Below, piece after piece: positions 1 to 5,900 of a stretch of 32,345 nucleotides of DNA; position 1 is the first letter of the stretch; each line of letters starts with the position of its first letter. Origin of the DNA: a virus; IMG/VR virus record IMGVR_UViG_3300042924_004362, positions 1-32,345 of that record; one strand, written 5' to 3'. Both the position numbers and the translations under genes were made by a program. Under the pieces are notes generated by a model. That model was not told where the DNA came from, searched no databases, and saw only the letters and a list, made by a program, of their open reading frames with translations.

Positions 1-403
1 CATCAAAGAATTGTTTGTAAAATTCCTTCAAGAAGGGAGTTGAAACCATTAGGTAATCAGCATACATAAAAGCCTTTTCAACTGATTCCTTTACCTTTGT
101 TTTCCCGAAGTGCTCCGATGCTGGGTTGGCAAGGTTTACCTCATGTAATAAATCGTCGTGGTCTAAAATAATCTTCTTCCCCATTTTCCTTGCCTCGGCT
201 ATCATTGATAACATACCGTCACCGTTGGGACGTTGAAAAAGTAAAACGTCGACGTCAATAAAATCGTACCATTTTACCGTTTCAGGATTCAAGTACTTCA
301 CCGTTAAATTTTTCATTTGCGAACGAAGCCGCTGGAATGGATTAACGGAACGGTAATAGTCAGTCGTTGGGCTACTCAGGTTTACAACTATGCCTAATCT
401 CAT
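1..403 (-). CDS. Glycosyltransferase-like protein, 3' end cut by window
   Basis: About 134 N-terminal residues are visible, starting MRLGIVVNLSSPTTDYYR at the ATG at 403-401. They show a Rossmann-like opening strand, a YYRSVNPFQRL stretch typical of GT-B enzymes that find a sugar acceptor, then FIDVDVLLFQRP, and KKIILDHDDLLHEV followed by YADYLMVSTPFL. This order (strand, 'D-x-DD' loop, 'A-D-x-x-x-V-S-T-x-x-L' step) is what I know from phage and bacterial family-4-like glycosyltransferases. The C-terminal half with the nucleotide-sugar site lies beyond the left edge. It would modify DNA, virion proteins or host surface sugars; nothing here decides which. The ATG overlaps the stop of the next gene upstream (ATGA, 400-403), so the two are translationally coupled. 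The family call is reasonably firm; the substrate is unknown. Confidence 0.65.
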   Translation of the reverse strand, partial: MRLGIVVNLSSPTTDYYRSVNPFQRLRSQMKNLTVKYLNPETVKWYDFIDVDVLLFQRPNGDGMLSMIAEARKMGKKIILDHDDLLHEVNLANPASEHFGKTKVKESVEKAFMYADYLMVSTPFLKEFYKQFFD

Positions 404-573
404 TTCTTTTGTTTTTCGTAGGTGTCTAAAAGAATATGTAAGACTTGTTCCATCGAGTGACGGACTTTAGTTTCCTTCCAGAGATTGAATTGTAAATCAA
501 GTAACTTGTTCCTTATTTTTTCATCGCGATACGAGACGCTAAAAACTGATGACATCCCTTTATTAACATTCAT
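400..573 (-). CDS. Small phage protein, 57 aa, possible RHH-like regulator
   Basis: A 57-residue ORF opens with MNVNKGMSSVFSVSYRDE and ends LHILLDTYEKQKK. It has an ATGA overlap with the glycosyltransferase downstream and an 11-nt overlap with the gene upstream, so it sits in a tightly packed leftward operon, which supports it as real. The pattern (a short strand FSVSYRDE, then two amphipathic helices, RNKLLDLQFNLWKETK and MEQVLHILLDTYEK) resembles a ribbon-helix-helix DNA-binding protein, but the key residues are not diagnostic. A second start, MSSVFSVS, lies six codons in. I regard the gene as likely and the fold as a guess. Confidence 0.6.
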   Translation of the reverse strand: MNVNKGMSSVFSVSYRDEKIRNKLLDLQFNLWKETKVRHSMEQVLHILLDTYEKQKK

Positions 574-784
574 TTTTTTGCTCTTTTAATTTGTAATAAC
601 GTTCCATTTGGTATTTATTCACCCTCTCTTTGTTTGCTTGATACCATGCCTGGTTTTTAATCCTTTTCTCAGCCTTCTTTTCAGCTGATTGATTTTTGTG
701 ATAAAGTCTAAAATATTCCTTTTGTTTTTTCTTCTGGTAATCGGTCATATTTTCCCGATATTGCTTTTGATACTCAGGTGTCAT
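563..784 (-). CDS. Lys/Tyr-rich small protein, member of a dispersed three-copy family
   Basis: 73 residues, almost entirely K, E, Q, Y, R and N. It contains NMTDYQKKKQKEY near the N-terminus and ANKERVNKYQMERYYKLKEQ near the C-terminus. These two blocks recur in the proteins at 10539-10790 and 10783-11040 on the other strand (NMSDYQKEKRR and KNIEKIKAYQAEYRKKQ), so the three are paralogues. Similar 'YREKNKEKIKEY' runs are known from many large phages, often next to HNH or endonuclease VII domains, but no such domain is present here. The protein should be a highly charged helix, perhaps nucleic-acid-associated. It lies 2 nt from the SSB gene and overlaps the following gene by 11 nt. Function unknown. 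Confidence 0.65.
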   Translation of the reverse strand: MTPEYQKQYRENMTDYQKKKQKEYFRLYHKNQSAEKKAEKRIKNQAWYQANKERVNKYQMERYYKLKEQKNEC

Positions 785-786
785 AG

Positions 787-1164
787 CTAAAAAGGAAAGT
801 CTGATTCAGGTTTAAAAGTCGTTGCCTCCGATACCTTTGGGTTCTCAGCCCCCGTTGGCTTGCCTCCAAATTCAAGGGAATTAACCATGCAACGAATAAC
901 CGCCGCCGCTTCCCCGTTTTTCATATAAGCATTCACGCCGCCTGATCCTTCCACGACTACAAATGTACCTTTGATAATGTGAGGCGCCAACTTAACACCA
1001 CGCTCACCCCAAATTGAGCAAGTAACCCAGATTGTTTTCTCCGATGGTGTTGGGCCATATACCTTTTCCGTGTGTGCAACGGAGAAAGAACAAACGGTAT
1101 TATCGCCAACGTTCTTTACTTCGGCATCAGCACCAACGCGACCACTTATTACTAATTTTATCAT
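787..1164 (-). CDS. ssb: Single-stranded DNA-binding protein
   Basis: 125 residues with an OB-fold of the bacterial/phage SSB type: MIKLVISGRVGADAEV, then VCSFSVAHTEK, then the core TIWVTCSIWGERGVKLAPHI followed by KGTFVVVEGSG and a second strand pair. The C-terminus is an acidic linker ending ESDFPF, matching the (D)DxPF tip through which SSBs recruit partner proteins. It binds ssDNA during phage replication and recombination. A longer in-frame ORF reaches 1392 but runs through the divergent promoter and the tRNA-like element. The ATG at 1164-1162 begins exactly at the conserved domain and lies about 14-20 nt after the expected transcription start, so I use it. It is the first gene of the leftward operon. 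A second OB-like protein is at 7835-8293. Confidence 0.92.
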   Translation of the reverse strand: MIKLVISGRVGADAEVKNVGDNTVCSFSVAHTEKVYGPTPSEKTIWVTCSIWGERGVKLAPHIIKGTFVVVEGSGGVNAYMKNGEAAAVIRCMVNSLEFGGKPTGAENPKVSEATTFKPESDFPF

Positions 1165-1182
1165 AATCTTATTTTCTTTATG

Positions 1183-1190
1183 CAAAGATA
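1183..1190 (-). promoter_or_regulatory. Leftward Bacteroidetes-type promoter (-7 box) for ssb operon
   Basis: On the minus strand these bases read TATCTTTG, a full match to the Bacteroidetes TAnnTTTG -7 box. The box lies 18 nt upstream of the ssb ATG. No clear TTTG is present at the -33 distance, only AT-rich sequence, so the upstream half is weak. It is divergent from the promoter at 1216-1244. Confidence 0.6.
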
Positions 1191-1215
1191 AGTTTATTTT
1201 TTTAATAAAATAAAA

Positions 1216-1244
1216 TTTGTTTTTAAGTAAATTTATTATCTTTG
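1216..1244 (+). promoter_or_regulatory. Rightward Bacteroidetes-type promoter
   Basis: TTTG at 1216-1219, a 17-bp spacer, then TATCTTTG at 1237-1244: both boxes of the Bacteroidetes primary-sigma promoter (TTTG / TAnnTTTG). The expected start, about 5 nt downstream, is 1249, exactly the first base of the tRNA-like element's acceptor stem. The promoter before the RNA at 4819 has the same spacing. It should drive the tRNA-like elements and probably the gene at 1582. Confidence 0.75.
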
Positions 1245-1247
1245 TGG

Positions 1248-1341
1248 TGCAAGGTGGCGAAATGGTAAACGCAAGGACAGCGTAATTGCTTATAAAATGG
1301 TTTCCGAAAAAGTTGTGGGTTCGATTCCTACCCTTGCCACA
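1248..1341 (+). tRNA. tRNA-Leu-like element 1, anticodon arm not canonical
   Basis: The 5' part, GCAAGG TGGCGAAATGGTAAACGC, is a clear tRNA-Leu start: acceptor strand, T8-G9, D-stem GCG/CGC and a D-loop with GG. The 3' part is a clear T-arm, GTGGG-TTCGATT-CCTAC (1315-1331), followed by CCTTGC (1332-1337), which pairs six bases with GCAAGG (1249-1254). The total of about 92 nt fits a class II tRNA with a long variable arm. I cannot fold a proper anticodon arm in 1273-1314: the 5+7+5 frame gives loop AGCGTAA without U33 and a mispaired stem. No clean CCA end is encoded (CCACAA follows). It may be a decayed tRNA, a tRNA with an insertion, or a tRNA mimic. Confidence 0.45.
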
Positions 1342-1398
1342 AATGTTGTTCCCTTGAGAAAGGAAGATTGCGGAGATGAACAGTAAGCTCACAACACA

Positions 1399-1415
1399 GA
1401 GGGGTTCTCTCCCTC
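1399..1415 (+). other. Small hairpin between the two tRNA-like elements
   Basis: GAGGG and CCCTC pair across a 7-nt loop, GTTCTCT. The size (5 bp, 7 nt) matches a T-arm, but the loop lacks the TTCGA signature. A TTGAG (1354-1358)/CTCAA (1413-1417) pairing could close a 64-nt structure around it, competing with part of the hairpin. No convincing third tRNA can be folded. It may be a processing hairpin or a tRNA remnant. Confidence 0.3.
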
Positions 1416-1422
1416 AAATTTA

Positions 1423-1563
1423 GCAAGGTGGCGGAATGTAAACGCATCAACTTAAAAGAGAGGATTTGGCAATGTTGGTTAGTGGCTAAACACCTTGTTT
1501 AAGAAGATAAAATAAACCACACCAACTAAAAGGTTTATGCTGGTATCGAGTCCAGCCCTTGCA
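1423..1563 (+). tRNA. tRNA-Leu(UAA)-like element 2 with insertion in the anticodon arm
   Basis: It starts GCAAGGTGGCGGAATG and ends with a T-arm (GCTGG / CCAGC, 1539-1556) plus CCTTGC (1557-1562), which pairs with GCAAGG (1423-1428). The 5' half continues into ATCAA then CTTAAAA, the standard tRNA-Leu(UAA) anticodon loop. The 3' partner of ATCAA (1446-1450) is not adjacent. TTGGT, which pairs over five bases, lies at 1475-1479 after 17 extra nucleotides (1458-1474). A 59-nt region follows before the T-arm, with its own pairings: GTGG 1482-1485/CCAC 1517-1520 and TAAAC 1487-1491/GTTTA 1497-1501. ACCAAC (1521-1526) can also capture GTTGGT, competing with the anticodon stem. At about 141 nt it is far longer than a tRNA and too short for a known group I intron. 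The D-loop is also short. Confidence 0.4.
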
Positions 1564-1581
1564 CAATTCAAAACAAAGTAA

Positions 1582-2334
1582 ATGGTAACTAAATTAATTA
1601 AGGATTTAGAAGATAACAAAACTAACGCTTTAATTATTGGGAGCGGATCATCTTTAGATTACTTGCCTTATGCAGATATTATAAATATTTTTAAAAAGAA
1701 TAGTGTTATTATATGTTTGAATGATACCTATTTATTGAAAGATATGTATTTTGATTATGCCATAAATCACCATACCGTTAAAGACCTTGATGATAATTTT
1801 CATGAAAGAATGATAAAAGACATTTATCAATATCCTTATAAATTTGTTTTATCAAATTATGATTGCAATGACATTAACCGAGGTGCTACATTTTACGAAG
1901 GCCCTTATTATAAATACGATGGTTTGCCAGTTTGCGAAAGTGCCCAAGTTTTTGTAAAGCCATTAATTGAAAAGATGGATAATTATTTGTTTGTTGGAGG
2001 TACTATTCTTTTAGATGCCATTGGCTTAGCTTATCACTTAGGCGCAAAGAATATATTTACAATGGGTGTTGATGGAGGAACAATAAATGGATATGCTTAT
2101 TGCAAACAATATAGAGAAATATGGGGTGAGGATCAATATTTTGTCACTGGGCACAGCCATCGTACAATGGCATCTCTACAAAGTTTCATGGAATGGGCAA
2201 CGCCTAAAGGATGGAACTTTGTAAATTTAAGCCAAAGAATGGGCAACGCTTTTCCAGTACCAAGCAATGAAGAAGTTGAATATCATAAGCAAGGTTTTAG
2301 CTACAAAGTAATTGAGGATTATCCACAATTTTAA
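1582..2334 (+). CDS. MptE/DUF115-like Rossmann protein
   Basis: 250 residues. A Rossmann-type glycine loop sits at residues 16-25 (NALIIGSGSSLDYL), followed by a strand ending in ICLNDTYLL and the FDYAINHH step. Residues 138-166 read VGGTILLDAIGLAYHLGAKN then IFTMGVDGG. This layout, with 'VGGS-x-x-L-x-A-I-x-L-A-Y-x-x-G-A-K' before 'G-V-D', is what I know from DUF115/MptE-like proteins (motility accessory and 6-hydroxymethylpterin pyrophosphokinase-like folds) and some sialyltransferase-like enzymes, which occur in phages near sugar-modifying genes. A glycan or nucleotide-sugar role would fit the glycosyltransferase at the left edge, but I cannot tell which reaction it performs. It is AT-rich like the genes up to 4795. 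It lies 18 nt after the second tRNA-like element and probably shares its transcript. Confidence 0.6.
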   Translation: MVTKLIKDLEDNKTNALIIGSGSSLDYLPYADIINIFKKNSVIICLNDTYLLKDMYFDYAINHHTVKDLDDNFHERMIKDIYQYPYKFVLSNYDCNDINRGATFYEGPYYKYDGLPVCESAQVFVKPLIEKMDNYLFVGGTILLDAIGLAYHLGAKNIFTMGVDGGTINGYAYCKQYREIWGEDQYFVTGHSHRTMASLQSFMEWATPKGWNFVNLSQRMGNAFPVPSNEEVEYHKQGFSYKVIEDYPQF

Positions 2335-2345
2335 AACTTGCTTTG

Positions 2346-2393
2346 AGTTCCTGAGGGATGCGTATGAAGTGACCAGCTGGGGACTTTTATTTG
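2346..2393 (+). terminator. Weak terminator candidate after the MptE-like gene
   Basis: AGTTCC (2346-2351) can pair with GGGACT (2380-2385) with one G-T pair, then TTTTATTTG follows. The loop is 28 nt and may be structured. It fits a terminator between 2334 and 2417, but the stem is short and the U-tract interrupted. Confidence 0.3.
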
Positions 2394-2416
2394 TAAAAAA
2401 GTAAAAAACAAATTAT

Positions 2417-2647
2417 ATGAAGATTAAAATTTACATTATAAATGATAATATGAATTTGCCAAACAGAGATTTGGAAAAAATAAACAATTATTTTGAAAAC
2501 AACTTATTTGAAATAACATTTATGCCGCAAATTGGAATGAAAATTGATTTAGATGATTTTTATACTGATGATGTTATTGACGTTCTTGGATATAGTAAAA
2601 TTACTGATATAATTATTTTAAGAGATTACATTGAATTACATTGTTAA
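2417..2647 (+). CDS. Hypothetical protein, 76 aa
   Basis: Starts MKIKIYIINDNMNLPNRD and ends IIILRDYIELHC. Predicted as a small alpha/beta protein with a first strand, a central helix (LEKINNYFENN), a strand ITFMPQIGMKIDLDDF and a final strand pair (DIIILRDYIELH). It is acidic and has no motif I recognise. Codon use is very AT-rich, as in the neighbouring methyltransferase and nuclease genes, and unlike the more GC-balanced genes after 4926. An A-rich leader precedes the ATG. The promoter-like element for the downstream RNA starts 11 nt after its stop. Confidence 0.55.
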   Translation: MKIKIYIINDNMNLPNRDLEKINNYFENNLFEITFMPQIGMKIDLDDFYTDDVIDVLGYSKITDIIILRDYIELHC

Positions 2648-2658
2648 TTTTTATAAGA

Positions 2659-2686
2659 ATGTAAAGGAAATTTAGTATATTTACAT
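2659..2686 (+). promoter_or_regulatory. Inverted-repeat promoter element before RNA A
   Basis: ATGTAAAGG and TATTTACAT form arms around a 10-bp centre; seven outer bases (ATGTAAA/TTTACAT) match exactly. The same 9+10+9 design, with perfect arms, is at 12601-12628. TATATTTA (2676-2683) fits the TAnnTTTA -7 box, and the start expected about 5 nt later is 2688, the first base of RNA A. No TTTG is found at the -33 position, so an activator site is a possible substitute. Confidence 0.5.
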
Positions 2687-2687
2687 A

Positions 2688-2786
2688 TCCTTTGGAACGG
2701 AGTAGACAACGTCCCAAAGGAGCTTGAAGCAAATCTTTGTTTCACCTTTGCCCCGATAGATGTCTACCTATTGGGGCATTTTTTTT
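2688..2786 (+). ncRNA. Structured RNA A: two hairpins with a kissing-loop pairing
   Basis: Hairpin 1 is TCCTTTGG (2688-2695) with CCAAAGGA (2714-2721), extended by ACG/CGT, leaving loop GAGTAGACAA. The linker 2722-2748 ends in TTTGTTTCACCTT. Hairpin 2 (2749-2778) is an 11-bp terminator stem with loop ATGTCTAC (2760-2767), then eight T. GTAGACA (2702-2708) in loop 1 is complementary over all 7 bases to TGTCTAC (2761-2767) in loop 2. The same layout with different pairing sequences is found at 4819-4915, so the kissing interaction covaries. The U-tract ends 13 nt before the methyltransferase ATG. It may act as a 5' attenuator or as a free RNA of about 99 nt. Confidence 0.7.
2749..2786 (+). terminator. 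Intrinsic terminator, 3' part of RNA A
   Basis: TGCCCCGATAG pairs with CTATTGGGGCA (one G-T pair) around an 8-nt loop, followed by eight T. It is the strongest terminator in the left half and lies directly in front of the methyltransferase gene, so it would block read-through unless relieved. Confidence 0.85.
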
Positions 2787-2799
2787 GTAAAAAATTACT

Positions 2800-4167
2800 A
2801 TGAAAATTAATATTGATGAAATCAAAATCATTAATAGAAAGAGAAACGCTGGAGATGTTAGCCAGTTATGTGCTTCTATTAATGAAATCGGATTATTGCA
2901 GCCAGTTACTGTAACTTCCGACTTTAAACTTATTGCAGGATTGCATAGGATAACAGCTTGTAAATTACTTGGATGGAAGGATATTGAAGTAAATGTCGTT
3001 GACTACGATAGTAATTTATTAAGTGAACTTGCTGAGATTGATGAAAACCTTATTAGGAATGAATTAACCGTACTTGATAAAAGCATTCAAACAAATCGTA
3101 GGAAAGAAATATACGAAATATTGCATCCAGAAACTAAACATGGTGGAGATAGGAAATCAAGTGGCACAGAATGCCACTTGATAATAAATAAAACTGAAAG
3201 TTTTGTAGAGCAAACCGCAAAAGCAACTAATCAATCCGAAAGAAAAATTAGAAAAGACGCAAGGATAGGTAAAATACTAAAACCTTTAGAACATTTAATT
3301 ACAGGAACAAAATTTGAAGACAATCTTAAAGAACTTGATGAACTTGTAAAGATTGCAGACGATAAAAAAGGAGAGGGTATTGAAGTAGCAAAACAAGTGT
3401 CATTAATTGCTATTGAAAATAAAAAATATAAAATATCTGATGCTTACAAACATTATAAGAAAAATATAGAACAACAAAAAATTCAAGCATTAAGAGAGGA
3501 TTCAAAAAATACATTTACAGAACCTTTAAAAGTAAAACAAGGCGAATGGTTTGAATTAGGCAAACATAAGATTTATTGCGGAAGTAATTTGGATGATAAT
3601 TTTATCAATAATTTACCTAATTGTTCCTTTGCTTTTGCTGACCCTCCTTATAATGCAAATGTTGACGAATGGGATTCAGGATTTACATGGAATCAAGATT
3701 ATTTACAAAATTATGCAAAAGTTGTGGCGGTAACTCCAGGGGGATGGCAAGCAAACAAATTGTATCAAGATAGTAAAATGAATTATATATGGGAATTAGC
3801 TTGCTGGATTAAAAACGGAATGACCCACGGAAAATGTGGATATTCAAACTGGATAAAAATAGCAATATTTGCTAAAGAACAAAATAAACCTAAAATATCT
3901 CAAGACTTTAAGGACATTACAATTAAAACAAGTGAAACTACCGAGACAAGCCATAAAGGTAGAAAGCCATATCCTTTAATGGAATGGTTGATAGATATGT
4001 TTACCGAAGTTGAAGATATAGTAATTGATCCTTTTTTAGGAAGCGGTACAACTCTTCTGCAGTGCGAAAAAATGGGAAGAGTTTGTTATGCGGCTGAAAT
4101 GAATGTTGATTATTGTAATGACATTGTAGAAAGATTTAACAATTTAAAAAATAAAGCAAATGACTAA
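2800..4167 (+). CDS. ParB-domain / adenine-N6 DNA methyltransferase fusion
   Basis: 455 residues in three parts. Residues 1-95 are a ParB/Srx-like domain, with 'GLLQPVTV' and the signature AGLHRITACKLLGWKDIEV. A basic linker around 105-235 contains a helix-turn-helix-like stretch (FVEQTAKATNQSERKIRKDA). Residues 245-450 are a Rossmann methyltransferase: motif IV DPPY at 281-284 comes before the SAM-binding motif I, DPFLGSGTT at 410-418. That order marks the beta class, and DPPY suggests adenine N6. It would methylate the phage's or host's DNA at a site I cannot predict. ParB-methyltransferase fusions are common in phages, usually as lone enzymes; here the stop overlaps the start of a nuclease gene by 8 nt. 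It is very AT-rich, and a strong terminator hairpin ends 13 nt before the ATG. Confidence 0.88.
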   Translation: MKINIDEIKIINRKRNAGDVSQLCASINEIGLLQPVTVTSDFKLIAGLHRITACKLLGWKDIEVNVVDYDSNLLSELAEIDENLIRNELTVLDKSIQTNRRKEIYEILHPETKHGGDRKSSGTECHLIINKTESFVEQTAKATNQSERKIRKDARIGKILKPLEHLITGTKFEDNLKELDELVKIADDKKGEGIEVAKQVSLIAIENKKYKISDAYKHYKKNIEQQKIQALREDSKNTFTEPLKVKQGEWFELGKHKIYCGSNLDDNFINNLPNCSFAFADPPYNANVDEWDSGFTWNQDYLQNYAKVVAVTPGGWQANKLYQDSKMNYIWELACWIKNGMTHGKCGYSNWIKIAIFAKEQNKPKISQDFKDITIKTSETTETSHKGRKPYPLMEWLIDMFTEVEDIVIDPFLGSGTTLLQCEKMGRVCYAAEMNVDYCNDIVERFNNLKNKAND

Positions 4168-4795
4168 TTTTTCAAAAAGAACCGAAAAGGGAACTGTTTT
4201 AATGAATGAATTAAAATTCAAGCTAATAAAAGACAAAGTAAATTTTTATGAGACAGGAGCCGAAAACTTTAAAAAGTCAAATAAAAATATTGTTAATGAT
4301 ATAAGAAAAAACAATGATTTAACCTCAAATTTTATTAGATACTTTCCTGACCTTACAATAATATTAAACGAGGCTTATTTAATAGAGGTAAAATATAGTA
4401 GCGGTATTGAAAAAAGTTGTTATGAAAATTTAATTAGCCTTGAAAATAATGGTTACAATATTTTTATTTATAGGCAAGACCTTTGTTTTTGCAAACCATC
4501 TGAATTAGCGTTTAAGTTAATGGAGCAATACGATACAATATCAAAGATTAATATACCAGTTGATGATTTTATATGGAGAAATCCAACTAAATTATCTGCA
4601 AAGGATTATAAAATTTATATTGATGCTTATAAAAACCAGCCTACAAGTGGTAATATTTTTGCATATTTTAATTACGATAAAATGAAAATGAATGTAATAC
4701 CTTATGAAACCTTTATTAAAAAAGGAAGGCAAATATTAAGTAATATTGATAATGATATTATTGTGCCAGATAAACAAAATTTTAATTTGTTTTAA
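4160..4795 (+). CDS. PD-(D/E)XK nuclease-like protein, possible restriction partner
   Basis: 211 residues. The catalytic signature is readable: P63-D64 (RYFPDLTIILN), then E76-V77-K78 (YLIEVKYSSG), with the spacing of PD-x(11)-(D/E)xK enzymes. After it comes a helix, then NGYNIFIYRQDL, the strand often following the core. The rest is not recognisable. It overlaps the methyltransferase by 8 nt and ends the AT-rich cassette, so the simple reading is a two-gene modification/restriction system or an exclusion device against other phages. A role in processing methylated DNA, or as a resolvase-like nuclease, is also possible. A second start (MNELKFK) lies 14 codons in. The nuclease fold is fairly likely; the restriction role is inferred from the neighbour only. 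Confidence 0.6.
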   Translation: MTNFSKRTEKGTVLMNELKFKLIKDKVNFYETGAENFKKSNKNIVNDIRKNNDLTSNFIRYFPDLTIILNEAYLIEVKYSSGIEKSCYENLISLENNGYNIFIYRQDLCFCKPSELAFKLMEQYDTISKINIPVDDFIWRNPTKLSAKDYKIYIDAYKNQPTSGNIFAYFNYDKMKMNVIPYETFIKKGRQILSNIDNDIIVPDKQNFNLF

Positions 4796-4814
4796 AATAA
4801 ATTCCTTATCTTTA
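4786..4814 (+). promoter_or_regulatory. Promoter for RNA B
   Basis: TTTG (4786-4789), a 17-bp spacer, TATCTTTA (4807-4814). Spacing is identical to the promoter at 1216-1244. The expected start, about 5 nt downstream, falls at 4819, the first base of RNA B's hairpin 1. It overlaps the last codons of the nuclease gene. Confidence 0.65.
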
Positions 4815-4818
4815 ATCA

Positions 4819-4915
4819 TTCTTTTGAACGGGGTGAAGGTCATTCAAAAGAACTTCGGGACAATATCCGCATTGTTTCAACTAACCCAGTACCCCTTCAC
4901 GTGCTGGGTTTTTTT
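4819..4915 (+). ncRNA. Structured RNA B: second copy of the kissing-loop RNA
   Basis: Hairpin 1 is TTCTTTTGAA (4819-4828) with TTCAAAAGAA (4843-4852). Loop 1 contains CGGGGTGAAGG. The linker 4853-4882 includes CAAT...ATTG and TTGTTTCA, also found in RNA A. Hairpin 2 is AACCCAGTAC (4883-4892) with GTGCTGGGTT (4901-4910), loop CCCTTCAC (4893-4900), then five more T. GTGAAGG (4833-4839) is fully complementary to CCTTCAC (4894-4900), the last 7 of the 8 loop bases, the same register as in RNA A. The U-tract ends 10 nt before the ATG of the replication-initiator-like gene. Shared primary sequence is limited to GAACGG(A/G)GT, the linker end and the T-run. Confidence 0.7.
4883..4915 (+). terminator. 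Intrinsic terminator, 3' part of RNA B
   Basis: A 10-bp stem (one T-G pair) with an 8-nt loop and a run of seven T, two of them inside the stem. It would end transcripts of the methyltransferase/nuclease cassette as well as RNA B. Confidence 0.85.
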
Positions 4916-4925
4916 ATAAATACTT

Positions 4926-5888
4926 ATGAACAAGTTAAACAACAAAATCAAAGATAATTTTACTATTATCCCTAATGACATTATACGAAACAAAAGCCTA
5001 AGCGACCGCGCTCGTTTTATCTTTTGCTACATGGCTTCCATGCCTGATGACTGGAAATTTTACCAGGGCGTAATGGCGAAGGAACTGGGGTACACAAAGG
5101 ACACACTCAGGAAATACATTGAAGAACTTTTGGAAACAGGGTATTTGGACAGGGAACAAAGAAGGGAGGTTGGAAAATTTGATAGTTATGATTATACCTT
5201 AAATTTTTCACCGTGTACTAAAAAAGCCGACACGGGAAAATACCGCGACGGTAAAAATCCGACACGGGAAAAGTCGTCACTAATAAATAAAGACTTAGAA
5301 CAAAGAAAGACTATTATAAATATAAACTTAGACAAAGAGTTTGAAAACGAGTTTTCGACCTTCGAAAAAATTACAATTGATGATTCTCAAAGTTCCAAAG
5401 TAAATCCGTTTACCGTGATTTCTAAGTTGCAAAGTGAAAAAGAAAGAAAAATTGTTGCGCCGCAAAAAGAAAGAAAAGCCGACGCCGAGCCAAAAGCCGA
5501 GCGGAAGCCCAACCCGACATACGAAGCTTTTGTCGTGTTCTGCCAAACCTTTGAACAGTTATCAGGGGCGGCTTACCCGACGGATCAAAAGGGGCATTAT
5601 ATCATGAGCCCCAAAGATGCTGGAGGCATGGTATATCTTTTACGGTGGCTTGAAAAAGTTGATAGGAATAACGACACAAATGAGGCGTTAAAAGTATTTT
5701 TACAAGCCGCCTGGAGTCTGCCTGACAAATGGTTGAAAGCTAATTTTACCCCACCCATTTTATACGGACAGGCAAACAAAGTTTACACGGCTTACCAAAC
5801 GTCTTCCCCAGCGGCAAAGAAAAAGGCGTATGACGATGAAGTGGACAGGCTTTTAGCTGAGGCGATGAAGAAATATCAAACACAATAA
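4926..5888 (+). CDS. Replication-initiator-like protein with N-terminal helix-turn-helix
   Basis: 320 residues. Residues 10-95 read as the winged-helix domain common at the N-terminus of phage replication organisers: FTIIPNDIIRNKSLSDRARF, then YMASMPDDWKFYQGVMAKEL, then DTLRKYIEELLETGYLDREQ and a wing. A long polar, charged linker follows (about 105-200, rich in K, E and A). The C-terminal 110 residues (PTYEAFVVFCQTFEQLSGAA and on to the end) form a helical domain unknown to me. The set-up resembles DnaD-like or replication-initiator proteins that bind the phage origin and bring in the helicase. The next gene may be its partner. It starts 10 nt after the terminator of RNA B, so RNA B could control replication. 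The HTH is firm; the replication role is by analogy. Confidence 0.6.
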   Translation: MNKLNNKIKDNFTIIPNDIIRNKSLSDRARFIFCYMASMPDDWKFYQGVMAKELGYTKDTLRKYIEELLETGYLDREQRREVGKFDSYDYTLNFSPCTKKADTGKYRDGKNPTREKSSLINKDLEQRKTIININLDKEFENEFSTFEKITIDDSQSSKVNPFTVISKLQSEKERKIVAPQKERKADAEPKAERKPNPTYEAFVVFCQTFEQLSGAAYPTDQKGHYIMSPKDAGGMVYLLRWLEKVDRNNDTNEALKVFLQAAWSLPDKWLKANFTPPILYGQANKVYTAYQTSSPAAKKKAYDDEVDRLLAEAMKKYQTQ

Positions 5889-5900
5889 AAACCAACCTAC

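Noticed and set aside
787-1392. Longer ssb ORF with 76 extra N-terminal residues
   Set aside because: The extension runs through both divergent promoters and tRNA-like element 1 and has no protein-like conservation. The ATG at 1164 starts at the SSB domain.
1350-1421. A third tRNA between the two tRNA-like elements
   Set aside because: A T-arm-sized hairpin and a TTGAG/CTCAA closing pair exist, but no D-arm, no anticodon arm and no TTCGA loop can be made.
1458-1538. Group I or II intron in the tRNA-Leu-like element
   Set aside because: The extra sequence is 17 nt plus about 59 nt, too short for either intron type, with no catalytic core pairings visible.
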